From SXOA01 sp046153945 (GTDB lineage: Bacteria; Planctomycetota; Planctomycetia; Pirellulales; Pirellulaceae), in contig JBJXFF010000070.1 in NCBI GenBank assembly GCA_046153945.1, positions 1 to 64,000 on the forward strand: DNA of 64,000 nucleotides, read 5' to 3'. A model generated the notes under the pieces. The model was not told where the DNA came from, did no database searches, and saw only the letters and a program-made list of their open reading frames with translations. Below, in pieces: positions 17,724 through 27,177 of this stretch; position 1 is the first letter of the stretch, and every line of letters starts with the position of its first letter. The position numbers and the translations under genes are program-made.

Positions 17724-18692
17724 TCAACTCGGCGGCGCGGGGTGGGCAACGGCCGGCTTCATCCGGACGAGCAGCACGATGGAGGCCAGACAGCAAACTC
17801 CCGCGATGCCGAAGAACAGTACGTGGAACCAGACCGGCAGCGGATCGGGCAGGTACTTCAGCCGGCTGCCGATGACGTAGATGTTCCAGAGGCCGTTGAA
17901 GGCGGCGTGGCTGACGATGCCGGGCCAGGTCGATTCGGTTCGCCAGGCGAGAACGCCCAGCCAGATCCCCACCGGAAACGCCAGGGCCATCGGGTGCGGC
18001 ATGATGTGGAGCAGGGCAAACAGGAACGACGCCACCAGGATTGCCGCCCACGGATTCCAGCGTGCGAGCAGCCGCCGCTGCATGTATCCGCGGAAAAGCA
18101 TTTCCTCGTTGAACCCGGGAGCGATGGCGATGAAGAAGATGAAGGGGATCGCCATCACCGGCGTCATCTGCTCATAAAGCGAAGCCACGGATTCGTCGGC
18201 CGGAATGACCCAGGAAACCGCAATCGCACAGAACATCCCAAAGGCAAAGGGGATGATTCCGCCAATGACCAGCACGGGCCATTGCCAAAGCGGCAGGCGG
18301 GGTTTTATCAGCCCCAATCGCTGGATCAAAGGTTCAGGCGAGAGCCAGGCGGGGATAATCGCCGCCACGAAGATTCCCAATTGGCTCAGCGCGGCCAGGA
18401 AAATGAAAGGGGCCGGCTGGGTGATGAATTTGGGAAGCTCCGCCGGCAAATCACCCGACGCTCCACCGTTTGCGAAATACCAAACGACAACCACCACCGC
18501 GCCGACGATCGAGAGGACGATCGTCCCCACGAAGGCCGCAACGAATGCGGCAAAGACCGTCCAAATCCGCGGCTTACGATTCGCTTCGGAGGAGGCGATA
18601 AGAGAATCTGCTGGAGCGCTGGGCTCGCTTTCCAGCGGAGCCGGCGCGAGGTATGGATTGGTGGGGGGCGAGAATTTGGCGTCTTCGTTCAC
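17724..18692 (-). CDS. CPBP-family intramembrane protease
   Basis: 322 residues from GTG 18692, which has GGGAG upstream and lies five bases after the aminotransferase stop. Longer in-frame starts would run back into that gene. After a Pro-rich cytoplasmic stretch there are several membrane segments. The CPBP/Abi motifs are visible as NEEMLFRGYMQRR (EExxxR) and, further on, FALLHIMPHP and VSHAAFNGLWN with the expected His residues. Members cleave substrates inside the membrane (CAAX-type processing or regulatory proteolysis). The substrate here is unknown. Confidence 0.82.
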   Translation of the reverse strand: MNEDAKFSPPTNPYLAPAPLESEPSAPADSLIASSEANRKPRIWTVFAAFVAAFVGTIVLSIVGAVVVVVWYFANGGASGDLPAELPKFITQPAPFIFLAALSQLGIFVAAIIPAWLSPEPLIQRLGLIKPRLPLWQWPVLVIGGIIPFAFGMFCAIAVSWVIPADESVASLYEQMTPVMAIPFIFFIAIAPGFNEEMLFRGYMQRRLLARWNPWAAILVASFLFALLHIMPHPMALAFPVGIWLGVLAWRTESTWPGIVSHAAFNGLWNIYVIGSRLKYLPDPLPVWFHVLFFGIAGVCCLASIVLLVRMKPAVAHPAPPS

Positions 18693-18697
18693 GGGGC

Positions 18698-19555
18698 CTA
18701 CTCCCGCGTGAGTTGATGAAACCGCTTCGTCAGATCCTTGGTCACCGGACCAGGTTTGCCGTCGCCGATGATGCGGCTGTCGACTTTGATGACCGGAATG
18801 ACCTCTGCCGCGGAGCCGGTGAGGAAGCACTCGTCGGCGATGTAAACATCGTGCTTGACCAGAGGGATTTCCAGGACTCCAAGCTTGGCCGAGCGGGCGA
18901 TTTCAATGACGGCGTCGCGGGTGATCCCTTCGAGAATGCCGGCGTCGATGGGAGGAGTGAGGAGCTTCCCCTTTTTGACCAGGAAGATGTTGTCGCCGGT
19001 GCACTCGGCTACTTCCCCTTTGGCGTTGAGCATCAAGGCTTCCACGCAGCCGGCTTGCAGCCCCTCGATTTTGGCCATGATGTTGTTGAGGTAGTTGAGT
19101 GACTTGATCCGCGGGCTGAGGGCGGCCGAATGGTTGCGAATGGTGCTGGCAGTGACGATGGTCAGGCCGTTTTCGTAGAACTCCTTCGGGTACAACTGAA
19201 TGTGGTCGGTGATGATGATGACTTGGGGATCGCTGCACCTGTTCGGGTCCAAGCCGAGCGCTCCGGCACCGCGCGTAACGATGAGTCGAATGTAGCCGTC
19301 CATGATGCCGTTCTTGGCCAGAGTATCGTTGACCGCTTGGGCCAGATGCTGCTGCGTCATCGGAATCTCCAGCCAGATCGCCTTGGCCGAGTCCCAAAGC
19401 CGTTCTAGATGGGCTTTGAGTCGAAAGACCTTGCCGCCGTAGCTCCGCATCCCCTCAAAAACCCCGTCGCCGTAGAGCAGTCCATGGTCATAGACGCTGA
19501 TTTTGGCGTTTTCTTTGTCGTAGTACTTGCCGGAGATGTAGATTTGCAAAGGCAT
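18698..19555 (-). CDS. ilvE: Branched-chain amino acid aminotransferase
   Basis: 285 residues from ATG 19555, the start matching family N-termini (LQIYISGKYYDKENAKISV). It is a fold-type IV PLP enzyme. YGDGVFEGMRSYGGKVFRLK holds the substrate region, the PLP lysine is probably in SPRIKSLNYLNN, and ECTGDNIFLVKKG and LEGITRDAVIEIA follow. It transfers amino groups between Leu/Ile/Val and 2-oxoglutarate. D-amino acid transaminase or aminodeoxychorismate lyase are related alternatives, but these motifs favour IlvE. Probably co-transcribed with the CPBP protease downstream. Confidence 0.88.
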   Translation of the reverse strand: MPLQIYISGKYYDKENAKISVYDHGLLYGDGVFEGMRSYGGKVFRLKAHLERLWDSAKAIWLEIPMTQQHLAQAVNDTLAKNGIMDGYIRLIVTRGAGALGLDPNRCSDPQVIIITDHIQLYPKEFYENGLTIVTASTIRNHSAALSPRIKSLNYLNNIMAKIEGLQAGCVEALMLNAKGEVAECTGDNIFLVKKGKLLTPPIDAGILEGITRDAVIEIARSAKLGVLEIPLVKHDVYIADECFLTGSAAEVIPVIKVDSRIIGDGKPGPVTKDLTKRFHQLTRE

Positions 19556-19709
19556 GGGGGGGAATTCCGAGTGACGAAAGTCGATTGATGATAATAGGTG
19601 CGGAGTAAACGACGATTCCGGCCCGATGGTGCCAGGACAATCCCCATCATACTTAGGTTCGGGGAGATTGGGGATGGAAGTGCGCGCCCCCGGCTGTTTG
19701 TTGGGGGAC

Positions 19710-20522
19710 CTAGCTCTTACCAACGACCCCGCCAACCAGGCTCACAATGCTATCCGCTTGGGCAGCAATCGACTTGTCGTGAGTGACCATGACGATAGTC
19801 AATTCCTGTTCCTCGTTGAGCCGTTTGAGGAGGGACAGGATCTCGCCTCCAGTCTTCTCGTCGAGATTCCCCGTTGGCTCGTCGGCGAGAAGCAGTTTGG
19901 GGGTCGCGATGAGAGCGCGGGCGATGGCAGCGCGCTGCATTTCGCCGCCCGAGAGTTCCCGGGGCTTGTGGGTGAGGCGGTGGGAGAGGCCGACCATTTC
20001 GATCAGCTCCTTGGCCCGCTCCACGAACTGCCGCTTGTTTCGCCAGTAGCTGAAGACGCCGTTGGCAATCATCAGCGGCGTGAGGACGTTTTCCAGCGTC
20101 GAGAGCTCCGGCAGCAGGTGGTAGAACTGGAAAATCATGCCGAGCTGCTGGTTGCGGATAGTGTCTCGCTGACCGGCGGCGAGATTGTCGATGCGGCGAC
20201 CTTCGAAATGGATTTCACCTTTGTCCGGTGCGTCAAGCGTGCCCAGCAAATGCAGCAGCGTGCTCTTGCCACTGCCGCTCTGGCCGATGATGGCGGTGAA
20301 CTCGCCGGGACGGATGGAAAAATCAACGCCGCGAAGAACCGGCACTTCCAGCTTTCCCTTGCGGTAGCTCTTGTAGACGTTCTTTGCGGCCAGGATCGGC
20401 TTGCCGTCCGCTTTGAGCTGTCGCTTGGAGGCTTGAAAGGTCGCATGCGGCCCCGCGGCTTTTCCGGGAGCCGAGTCGCCGCGAGTTTGACGAGTGGCGC
20501 TGAGTTGATTGATGACGCTCAT
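19710..20522 (-). CDS. ABC transporter ATPase, LolD/MacB type
   Basis: 270 residues; AAGGA lies about seven bases before ATG 20522. It has the full ATPase set: Walker A GQSGSGKST, signature LSGGEMQRAAIA, Walker B LLLADEPTGNLD and the H-loop VMVTHD. A 40-residue polar N-terminal extension precedes the domain. Sequence style and its neighbour, an FtsX-type permease 71 bases upstream, point to a LolCDE-like lipoprotein-release transporter. MacB-type export is the other option. Confidence 0.88.
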   Translation of the reverse strand: MSVINQLSATRQTRGDSAPGKAAGPHATFQASKRQLKADGKPILAAKNVYKSYRKGKLEVPVLRGVDFSIRPGEFTAIIGQSGSGKSTLLHLLGTLDAPDKGEIHFEGRRIDNLAAGQRDTIRNQQLGMIFQFYHLLPELSTLENVLTPLMIANGVFSYWRNKRQFVERAKELIEMVGLSHRLTHKPRELSGGEMQRAAIARALIATPKLLLADEPTGNLDEKTGGEILSLLKRLNEEQELTIVMVTHDKSIAAQADSIVSLVGGVVGKS

Positions 20523-20593
20523 AGATACTTCCTTGTCTCTGGTAGCTGGCGTTTCCTTCGCTTGCGCTTCAGGCCGGTGTCCCTGTTAGTCCT

Positions 20594-22117
20594 CTACTCG
20601 TAACGCAACGCCTGTACCGGATGCAATCTCGCCGCACGGAGTGCGGGCAAGACGCTGGCGAGGACGGCAATCAGGACCGCGCCGAAGACCACGCCGACGA
20701 TGGTCATCGGCTCGATGATGGTTGGAATGCGGCTGAAGTAATAGACCGTGGGGTCGAAAACTTCTTGGCCAGTCATCCATTCGATGACTTTGGCGATGTC
20801 GTTGATGTAAACAACGAACAGCAGCCCGCCGATCATTCCCGCTCCACTCCCGACGAGCCCAAGCGAGAAGCCGTAGCTGAGGAAAATGCTCATCACGCCG
20901 CGGCTAGGTGCGCCGAGGGCTTTGAGAATTCCGATGTCCTTGGTCTTTTCGACGACAATCATAAAAAACGTGGCAAGGATGCCAAAGCCGGCGACGGCGA
21001 TGATCAGAAATAGCAGGATATTGAGAAGCGTGGTCTCCATCTGCACGGCGGAAAGGAGCGGACCTTGCATGTCCCGCCAGGTCTGAATGCGGTAGGGAAA
21101 CTCTTCGGCAGGGAACCTGGCCCGCAATTTGTCGCGGATGGCATTCAGGTCCGCGCCGGGGCGTAGCTTGAGCTGAATCGTGGTGACGGCATCGGTCATT
21201 CCGCGCGCCTCTTGCAGCGCCTTCAGCGGGACGAAAACAAAGCCGCTGTCGTACTCGCTCATCTTGCTTTCGTAGAAATCGACTACCGTAAACTGCTGAT
21301 TGAGGGCCTGCGGCTTCTGGCCGGCGGAGGCGAAAGTAATGGTCACGTCATCTCCGGGGCGGCAGAGATAAAAGTCCTTGACCTTGCCGTCCGGATCTCG
21401 CTGCTTGATGCAACCGAGGGCAATGCCCAGGATGGCCCCGGTGTATTGTTCCTTGCTCTTGTCGAACTCTTCGACATTCTCATCGGGCTTGGACTTGGCG
21501 AAAGGGCTCTCTGGTATTTCCTGCCCACTCTTTAGCGGCAGCGGCTTGCTCCCTTCGAGCCTCTGACTCTCGCGGTACATCTCTTCTTGCTGCTGGAGAT
21601 ATTCCCTTTCCAATGCGGCTGATACCCGGCGATGCTTCCATCCCGAGGGGGGGAGCGGGTGGTCCTTGTCGCCGTAGCCGTCTTCCCGAAGGTCGAAGGA
21701 AAGCTTTTGACGGTTCGCCTCGTGAATCAGATACTCGCGGAACTGGCTGACGTCACCATAGGTCGCTTCGTCCACGCCAATCAGCATCACCTGCCGCGGC
21801 AGGATTTGGCCGCGGGTCTTGATATGCACGATCGCCGGCACATGGACTGCAGTCGTCATGCAGAGCATGTCTGCCCCAACGAGTTTGCGGATCTCTTCCG
21901 CATGCCAATCAGGCCGCGTAAAGCCGTCGAGGCTATGAGACTCGAACACAATGTCCGAGAGAATCCCCTTCAGCCGCACATGCATCTCATGGGCAAAGCC
22001 CGCCATGACGCTGTTAACGACGATGAGCGTGCCGACGCCGAGCGTGACGCTGACGATCGAGGCCAGCGCGATGTATCGGGTGCGGAGATAACGCCACGAC
22101 AATAAGAGCTTGTACAT
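20594..22117 (-). CDS. ABC transporter permease, LolC/LolE (FtsX) type
   Basis: 507 residues. An N-terminal membrane helix (IALASIVSVTLGVGTLIVV) is followed by a large periplasmic domain of about 320 residues. Three C-terminal membrane segments form the FtsX domain (LLNILLFLIIAVAGFGILATFFMIVVEK, KALGAPSRGVMSIFLSYG, then FGAVLIAVLASVLPALRAARL). The usual ending PVQALRYE is present. The periplasmic domain has a charged Glu/Lys-rich insert around residues 170-200. A single permease gene suggests it works as a homodimer with the downstream ATPase. Outer-membrane lipoprotein sorting is the likely role. Confidence 0.85.
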   Translation of the reverse strand: MYKLLLSWRYLRTRYIALASIVSVTLGVGTLIVVNSVMAGFAHEMHVRLKGILSDIVFESHSLDGFTRPDWHAEEIRKLVGADMLCMTTAVHVPAIVHIKTRGQILPRQVMLIGVDEATYGDVSQFREYLIHEANRQKLSFDLREDGYGDKDHPLPPSGWKHRRVSAALEREYLQQQEEMYRESQRLEGSKPLPLKSGQEIPESPFAKSKPDENVEEFDKSKEQYTGAILGIALGCIKQRDPDGKVKDFYLCRPGDDVTITFASAGQKPQALNQQFTVVDFYESKMSEYDSGFVFVPLKALQEARGMTDAVTTIQLKLRPGADLNAIRDKLRARFPAEEFPYRIQTWRDMQGPLLSAVQMETTLLNILLFLIIAVAGFGILATFFMIVVEKTKDIGILKALGAPSRGVMSIFLSYGFSLGLVGSGAGMIGGLLFVVYINDIAKVIEWMTGQEVFDPTVYYFSRIPTIIEPMTIVGVVFGAVLIAVLASVLPALRAARLHPVQALRYE

Positions 22118-22163
22118 GCTAGTCCTTTAGCGGTACGAACTTCCAGGTTCATTATGCAAGCCT

Positions 22164-22200
22164 GGTACTCAGTACTGAGCACCAAGTACTCTTTACTTGG
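22164..22200. repeat. Twin palindromes at the lysS 3' end
   Basis: A GGTnCTCAGTACTGAGnACC palindrome (22164-22183) is followed at once by a second hairpin with CCAAGTA and TACTTGG arms (22182-22200) that overlaps the lysS stop codon. They sit in the 75-base gap between lysS and the permease gene and have no T-run. Confidence 0.5.
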
Positions 22201-23779
22201 GTCTCAACAGCGGGAACAAAATGATGTCTCGAATCGAAGGAGAATTCGTGAGCAGCATGACGAGCCGGTCGATACCGATCCCCAGACCACCGGCGGGCGG
22301 CATTCCGTGCCGCAGGGCGGTGATAAAGTCGTCGTCCATTTTGGCCATCGAATCGTCGGCTGCTTGCCCTTCCAACTGTGTGCGGAAGAGCTGCTCTTGC
22401 AGATCGGGGTCGTTGAGTTCGGTGTAGGCGTTGGCGACTTCCATCCCATGCACGAATAGCTCGAACCGCTCGGCGATGTTCGGGTCGCTCTTCTTCCGCT
22501 TGGTGAGGGGGCAAATGCTGGCGGGATAGTCGATGACAAAGATGGGGCCGGTAAGGGCGTCTTCAACCTTCTCTTCAAAGACCTCGCTCTTGATTACATC
22601 GGGGTGCTTGCCGGCCGTTTCAAAGCCGATTTTCTCAGCCAGCGCCTTCACACCGGCTGCATCCTTGGGATCAATGCCGGTGTTTTCCTGAAAGAGCTGA
22701 TCGTACGTCTTGCGAGCGAAAGGGGGTGTGAAGTTGATCTTCTTCTCACCCCACGGCCGCTCATAGCCGCCGCCAATGGCGTCGATGGCGTCCAGAATGA
22801 TCCGCTCGGTCAGGTCCATCATCGATTCGTAGTTGCCGAAGGCCTGGTAGACCTCCAGCATCGTGAATTCGGGGTTGTGCCGAGGGCTGATGCCTTCGTT
22901 GCGATAGACGCGGCCTAGTTCGTAAACCCGCTCCATCCCACCGACCAGCAGTCGCTTGAGGTGCAGTTCGAGGGCGATGCGAAGATAGAGCTTGAGATCG
23001 AGCGTGTTGTGATGCGTAATGAACGGCCTCGCGGCTGCTCCGCCGGCGATGGAGTGAAGCGTGGGGCCTTCGATCTCGCAAAAGCCTTGCTTGTTGAGGG
23101 TGCCGCGGACGGATTGCACCACCTTGGTCCGGCTGAGGAAGCGCTCGCGGACACCTTCGGTGTAAGTCAGGTCGAGATATCGCATCCGCTGCCGAAGTTC
23201 CGGGTCGGCGAGTCCGGCATGCTTATCGGGGGGCGGATTGATGCTCTTGGTGAGGAAATGGAGCTTTTCGGCAAAGATGGTCAGCTCACCCATCTTGGTG
23301 TACTTGAGTTCGCCGTCGACGCCGATGATGTCGCCGAGATCGAAGTTCTCGGACAAAGCCCAACTATCATCGCCGACCTGTGCCTTGCCGATGAAGAGTT
23401 GTATCCGGCCTGTCCAATCCTGGATATCGACAAAACGGAGCTTTCCGGTGTCGCGGTTAAGGACAATTCGCCCGGCGGCGCGGACTTTCGGTCCGGTCAT
23501 TTCTCCCTTGCCTTGATCCGCCACCCACTGGCGGAAGTCGATACTGGGATCTACTTCGCGGTCGGGTGGGGCAATCAGGTCCCCTGTTTCCTTCTTATAA
23601 CGAATCTCTCCCTTGCGGCCGCGAATCTCTCCCAGCAGCGTCCGGCCATCAAACCGCCCGCCCCAAGGGTCATGCCCCAGGGCAGCAATTTTACGAAGCT
23701 TCTCCCTCCGGGCCGCTTCGTGCAGACCGGCATCGGCAGCGGTGTCGTCAGGTGTTGGGGAGGGTGGGGGCTGGGTCAT
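22193..23779 (-). CDS. lysS: Lysyl-tRNA synthetase, class II
   Basis: 528 residues. The N-terminal anticodon-binding OB domain (AAGRIVLNRDTGKLRFVDIQ) leads to the class II core. Motif 2 (RVYRNEGISPRHNPEF) is near residues 287-302 and motif 3 (GIGIDRLVML) near 497-506, ending in the family tail FPLLRPK. It charges tRNA-Lys with lysine in the cytoplasm. It diverges from rplM, and the permease gene follows 75 bases downstream, so the whole minus-strand set may be one transcript. Confidence 0.95.
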   Translation of the reverse strand: MTQPPPSPTPDDTAADAGLHEAARREKLRKIAALGHDPWGGRFDGRTLLGEIRGRKGEIRYKKETGDLIAPPDREVDPSIDFRQWVADQGKGEMTGPKVRAAGRIVLNRDTGKLRFVDIQDWTGRIQLFIGKAQVGDDSWALSENFDLGDIIGVDGELKYTKMGELTIFAEKLHFLTKSINPPPDKHAGLADPELRQRMRYLDLTYTEGVRERFLSRTKVVQSVRGTLNKQGFCEIEGPTLHSIAGGAAARPFITHHNTLDLKLYLRIALELHLKRLLVGGMERVYELGRVYRNEGISPRHNPEFTMLEVYQAFGNYESMMDLTERIILDAIDAIGGGYERPWGEKKINFTPPFARKTYDQLFQENTGIDPKDAAGVKALAEKIGFETAGKHPDVIKSEVFEEKVEDALTGPIFVIDYPASICPLTKRKKSDPNIAERFELFVHGMEVANAYTELNDPDLQEQLFRTQLEGQAADDSMAKMDDDFITALRHGMPPAGGLGIGIDRLVMLLTNSPSIRDIILFPLLRPK

Positions 23780-23984
23780 GCGGGCAATCGGGTGCGAGGA
23801 AGGCGGGTTTCCATCGAAGGCAAATCAGTCCCACGATAGGAGGGCATTCCATCGCCGGCAGTTCGCGCCATCGTCGTGCGGTTAAGTCCAGGAATCGCAA
23901 CATTTTAGTGATGGATGGAGCGGGGTCAACGTCAGAAACAGCCGCGAAGCCACCCGTTTTTGACGAACAGCCCATTTCAAGCCC

Positions 23985-24013
23985 TTGGCAGCCTTGCCGA
24001 AGCATGTTAGATT
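23985..24013 (+). promoter_or_regulatory. Predicted promoter of rplM-rpsI
   Basis: TTGGCA at 23985-23990, a 17-base spacer, TAGATT at 24008-24013. This is a good sigma70-like pair in the 288-base gap between divergent lysS and rplM, leaving a leader of roughly 50 bases before rplM. Confidence 0.55.
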
Positions 24014-24067
24014 GTGCGTTTTCTCGTAAGGTCTCGCCCGGCAGCCAGTTAGGAAGCCGCGGCGCAA

Positions 24068-24523
24068 ATGGGGAGTAGTTCAGTGGCCGGCACGAAGACA
24101 TATCAAGCCAAGCCTGGCGAAATCGTGGAAAAATGGTGGGTGGTGGACGCAACCGACAAGGTCGTCGGCCGCCTCGCCAGCGAAATCGCCATGATCCTGA
24201 TGGGGAAGCATCGCCCCTGCTACACGGCGCACGTCCTGTGCGGGGATTCCGTAATCGTTCTCAACTGCGGCAAGATCAAGTTCAGCGGTAAGAAGATCGC
24301 CCAGAAGGAATATGACTGGTTCACCGGATATACCGGCCGTCGCACCGAAACCGTGGAACGCCGGTTGGAGCGGCATCCTGATCGCGTGCTGCGGGACGCT
24401 GTCCGCCGGATGCTTCCTAAGAACAAGTTGGCGTTCAAGATGCTGGCCAAGCTCAAGCTTTACCCCGGCTCGGAACATCCGCACCAGGCTCAGTTGCCGC
24501 AGGTTAAAGAATTCTCCCTCTAG
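24068..24523 (+). CDS. rplM: 50S ribosomal protein L13
   Basis: 151 residues from ATG 24068. Family blocks WWVVDATDKVVGRLASEIA, GDSVIVLNCGKIKFSGKK, RMLPKNKLAFKMLAKLKLY and SEHPHQAQ are all present. A GTG at 24083 with GGGGAG seven bases upstream could be the true start, which would drop only five residues. It binds 23S rRNA early in large-subunit assembly. It is paired with rpsI in the order conserved across bacteria. Confidence 0.96.
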   Translation: MGSSSVAGTKTYQAKPGEIVEKWWVVDATDKVVGRLASEIAMILMGKHRPCYTAHVLCGDSVIVLNCGKIKFSGKKIAQKEYDWFTGYTGRRTETVERRLERHPDRVLRDAVRRMLPKNKLAFKMLAKLKLYPGSEHPHQAQLPQVKEFSL

Positions 24524-24586
24524 GAATTCAAGTTACCCCCTTTCTACATCCGTCCAATCTCCGCCCGTCGCATTTGCAGGAATTAA

Positions 24587-25000
24587 ATGGTCGCCACGAA
24601 GAAAGACAAGATCAGCGGTCAGTCCCTCGGTACCGGCCGCCGCAAGACCGCGGTCGCCCGCGTCCGCCTCAAGGCCGGCACCGGCCAGATTGTGATTAAC
24701 GAGCGGACGCTAGAAAACTACTTCCCCGTCGTCGGCGATCAGGCCGCAGTGCTGGATGCCTTGGAATCCACCAACCATCGCACCGACGTGGACATCCATG
24801 TTCGCGTTCACGGCGGCGGACCAACCGGCCAAGCCGGAGCCATCAAAATGGGCATTGCCCGCGCTCTGTGCGACTTTGACGCGGCTACTTTCGCCCACCT
24901 CCGGGGAAATGGCTTCCTGACTCGCGATTCCCGCATGAAGGAACGGAAGAAGTACGGCCTGCGTGGTGCACGCCGCGGTGTGCAGTTCAGCAAGCGCTAA
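24587..25000 (+). CDS. rpsI: 30S ribosomal protein S9
   Basis: 137 residues. Recognised by GTGRRKTAVARVRLKAGTG (here SLGTGRRKTAVARV), GGGPTGQAGAIKMGIARAL, and the universal basic C-terminus RRGVQFSKR that reaches the ribosomal P site. It starts 63 bases after rplM with no promoter seen between, so it is the second gene of that operon and ends before a strong bidirectional terminator. Confidence 0.97.
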   Translation: MVATKKDKISGQSLGTGRRKTAVARVRLKAGTGQIVINERTLENYFPVVGDQAAVLDALESTNHRTDVDIHVRVHGGGPTGQAGAIKMGIARALCDFDAATFAHLRGNGFLTRDSRMKERKKYGLRGARRGVQFSKR

Positions 25001-25009
25001 TTCCCGTAG

Positions 25010-25028
25010 AGCAAGCTGCCAGCTTGCT
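25010..25028. repeat. Short intergenic palindrome (CAAGCTG type)
   Basis: Arms AGCAAGCTG and CAGCTTGCT around one C, ten bases after rpsI. Same core as the element at 1731-1751. It is immediately followed by the real terminator hairpin. Confidence 0.6.
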
Positions 25029-25044
25029 TCGCTTCAAAAAAATC

Positions 25045-25076
25045 AAAAGCCCGCGGAATCATCCGCGGGCTTTTTT
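25045..25076. terminator. Bidirectional intrinsic terminator, rpsI / nadE
   Basis: A 13-bp stem (AAAAGCCCGCGGA / TCCGCGGGCTTTT) with an ATCA loop, T-run on the plus strand and A-run before it. It therefore gives a U-tract in both directions and lies between the convergent rpsI and nadE genes. This is the best intrinsic terminator in the first half of the window. Confidence 0.9.
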
Positions 25077-25088
25077 GTTGGACTTCGC

Positions 25089-27077
25089 TCACATTCCCGC
25101 GAACTTTCTCATCTCCGCCAACTCCCGTTTATAGCCGCCCGAGAGAATCGGAAAGCGGCACCAGGTTTTGGGATCGAGGTTTTCGTCATCGAGGTGGAAC
25201 GACGGAGCGTAACGCTCCCGCTTCCACTGGTTGCGGCACCAGAGGCGGAAGAACCGCTCGATCCAAACGACAAGTTGTTGCCGCGTGAATTGCGGGAACT
25301 GCAATTCTGAGAGCTGCAGGATTTCCTTGGGCGACATTTTGTCCCGAATGCTCGCGCGTTCCACGGCATCGAGCAGTTCGTAGGGCATCAGGTCGTCTTC
25401 ATCGGTCTGCATGGCGGACGGTGGTCGCAGTTCCGCGGTGGGGGCCTGTTCGTTTACTGCCGCAAGCGCGGGGAGTGGACCGATGCCGGCAGGGCCGGTT
25501 TTCTCCAGCCAGCGGAGCCAGCGGCGGATGAAGGCCTTGTCGATGCCGGCGATTGGGGAGAGGCCGCCGGAGGTGTCGCCGTCCATCGTCGCGTAACCGA
25601 TGGCGGCTTCGGAGCGGTTGCTGGTGGCGAGGAGCAAGGCCCCTTTGATGTTCGTCAGCAGCCAGACGCTGGGAGAGCGGACGCGGGCCTGGATGTTTTG
25701 CAGGGCGACGTCGTCGGTCTTCCAATCGAGCTGCCGGCCGATTCCCTTGGAGACAGTTTCGATGTACCCCTGCACCAGCGCGTCTACGTCAAACTCCAGG
25801 AATTCCGCGCCGATCGATTCCGCCACCGCGCGAGCTGCGTTCCTCGTTACATTGCCGCTGTTGCGGGTGGACTGATAAACCGTGGTGAGCAGTTTCTTGG
25901 TGAGCGAGCGACTGTCTTTGGCATCGGCCAGGCCGGGTATGTGACTCAGTTTGGCGAGAAATGCCTCCCGACTGATTTCTCCGATCCCAAAGTCAATCAT
26001 CCTGGCGGCAAGAATCGAAACGGCTGCGGAGTCGGCTCCGCCGGAGAGGGAGACGACGAAACCGCGGGAGCGGCTTTTGCGGAGGTAATCGAACAAGGCC
26101 AGCGATTCGGCCCGGGCGAATTCCTCTTCTTTGATGAACGGGGAGGATTCCCAGGGGGCTGGCGCCGGCTCTTCGGGGGCGGGACTCAATTCTGGATAGT
26201 CGAAACCGGCAAAAACCATGCCTTTCTGGCTGCCGGTGATGAGGGGGTCATAGCTCCCGGTACGGGCCCGGCTCATGCGGATCGTGTCGATATCCAAGAC
26301 GGCGGACGTGATGAGGTAATCGGCGTAAGAGAATCGCGGCCCAGTGACCAGCAACTTTCCGGCTGAGGCAATCATCGCGTCGCCATCATAAATTGCCCGC
26401 CCCGATTCATTCCCCAGCAGATTCGCGTAGACGTAGCCGACGTTAAATGCCCGCGAGCCTTCCGTCACGAACCGTTTGCGGACTTCGTGCTTCCCGAAGG
26501 CAAAATGGCTGGCGCTGGGGTTAAGAATGATGTCCACCCCTTGCCTCGCCAGATTGCTGCCGGGACGGCCGGCGACCCAAGCGTCCTCGCAGATTTCAAA
26601 GCCGATGCGAATGCCTCCGCAATCGAAAATCAAATCGCCGACGGGGTACTTGAAATCGCCGACATGCAACTCTCCTTGCACACCTTCCGGCCAGCGCTTG
26701 AACCAGCGCGGCTCGTAGTGAATCCCCTCTCCCGCCAGATTCTGCTTGCCGACGAATCCGAGGATTTTCCCATCCGCCGCCAGGCAAGCCGTATTGAAAA
26801 GCCCGCCGCTGTAGAGCACCGGCAGTCCGAAGGAGACAATCATCCCCTTCGTTTCCGGCAGCAATTCATGCAGTACCTCGAGGGCGGTCTGCTGCAAACC
26901 GGGGGCATGAAAGGCATCCTCGCAGCCATATCCCGTGATGCAGAGTTCCGGCAGACAAAGGATGCTCGCTCCCGCCGCGCGCGCCGCCCCAATCGCCCCC
27001 GAAATGCGGCGGCGATTGCCGTCCCAGTCCAGAGGCGTGGTATTGATTACCGCGGCACTGACGCGCAGAAGCTTCAT
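25089..27077 (-). CDS. nadE: Glutamine-dependent NAD+ synthetase
   Basis: 662 residues, the long two-domain form. The N-terminal nitrilase-like glutaminase has Glu44 in LPELCITGYGCED and the nucleophile Cys163 in FEICEDAWV. The C-terminal synthetase has the ATP pyrophosphatase loop SLSGGADSAAVS (about 340-351) and LLATSNRSEAAIGYATMDGD. It makes NAD+ from nicotinate adenine dinucleotide, ATP and glutamine. A predicted extended -10 promoter lies 56 bases upstream. Confidence 0.94.
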   Translation of the reverse strand: MKLLRVSAAVINTTPLDWDGNRRRISGAIGAARAAGASILCLPELCITGYGCEDAFHAPGLQQTALEVLHELLPETKGMIVSFGLPVLYSGGLFNTACLAADGKILGFVGKQNLAGEGIHYEPRWFKRWPEGVQGELHVGDFKYPVGDLIFDCGGIRIGFEICEDAWVAGRPGSNLARQGVDIILNPSASHFAFGKHEVRKRFVTEGSRAFNVGYVYANLLGNESGRAIYDGDAMIASAGKLLVTGPRFSYADYLITSAVLDIDTIRMSRARTGSYDPLITGSQKGMVFAGFDYPELSPAPEEPAPAPWESSPFIKEEEFARAESLALFDYLRKSRSRGFVVSLSGGADSAAVSILAARMIDFGIGEISREAFLAKLSHIPGLADAKDSRSLTKKLLTTVYQSTRNSGNVTRNAARAVAESIGAEFLEFDVDALVQGYIETVSKGIGRQLDWKTDDVALQNIQARVRSPSVWLLTNIKGALLLATSNRSEAAIGYATMDGDTSGGLSPIAGIDKAFIRRWLRWLEKTGPAGIGPLPALAAVNEQAPTAELRPPSAMQTDEDDLMPYELLDAVERASIRDKMSPKEILQLSELQFPQFTRQQLVVWIERFFRLWCRNQWKRERYAPSFHLDDENLDPKTWCRFPILSGGYKRELAEMRKFAGM

Positions 27078-27132
27078 GACGCTTGTTTCTCTTGGTCCTC
27101 TCGAACTTTCCGATGCCGATGCTAGTCCTTCA

Positions 27133-27141
27133 ATTATACCA
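27133..27141 (-). promoter_or_regulatory. Extended -10 promoter for nadE
   Basis: Read on the minus strand this is TGGTATAAT, a perfect TGn-TATAAT extended -10. No clear -35 is seen, which extended -10 promoters tolerate. It lies in the 100-base gap between the M24 gene and nadE, so nadE can be transcribed on its own. Confidence 0.6.
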
Positions 27142-27177
27142 GTTGAGTCGAGCTTCCGATGAACTTCGCCAAAGTCA

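Noticed and set aside
17724..18830. Longer CPBP protease starting at 18830
   Set aside because: The extra 46 residues are Arg/His-rich shadow sequence of the aminotransferase gene; GTG 18692 has a ribosome site and fits the five-base gap.
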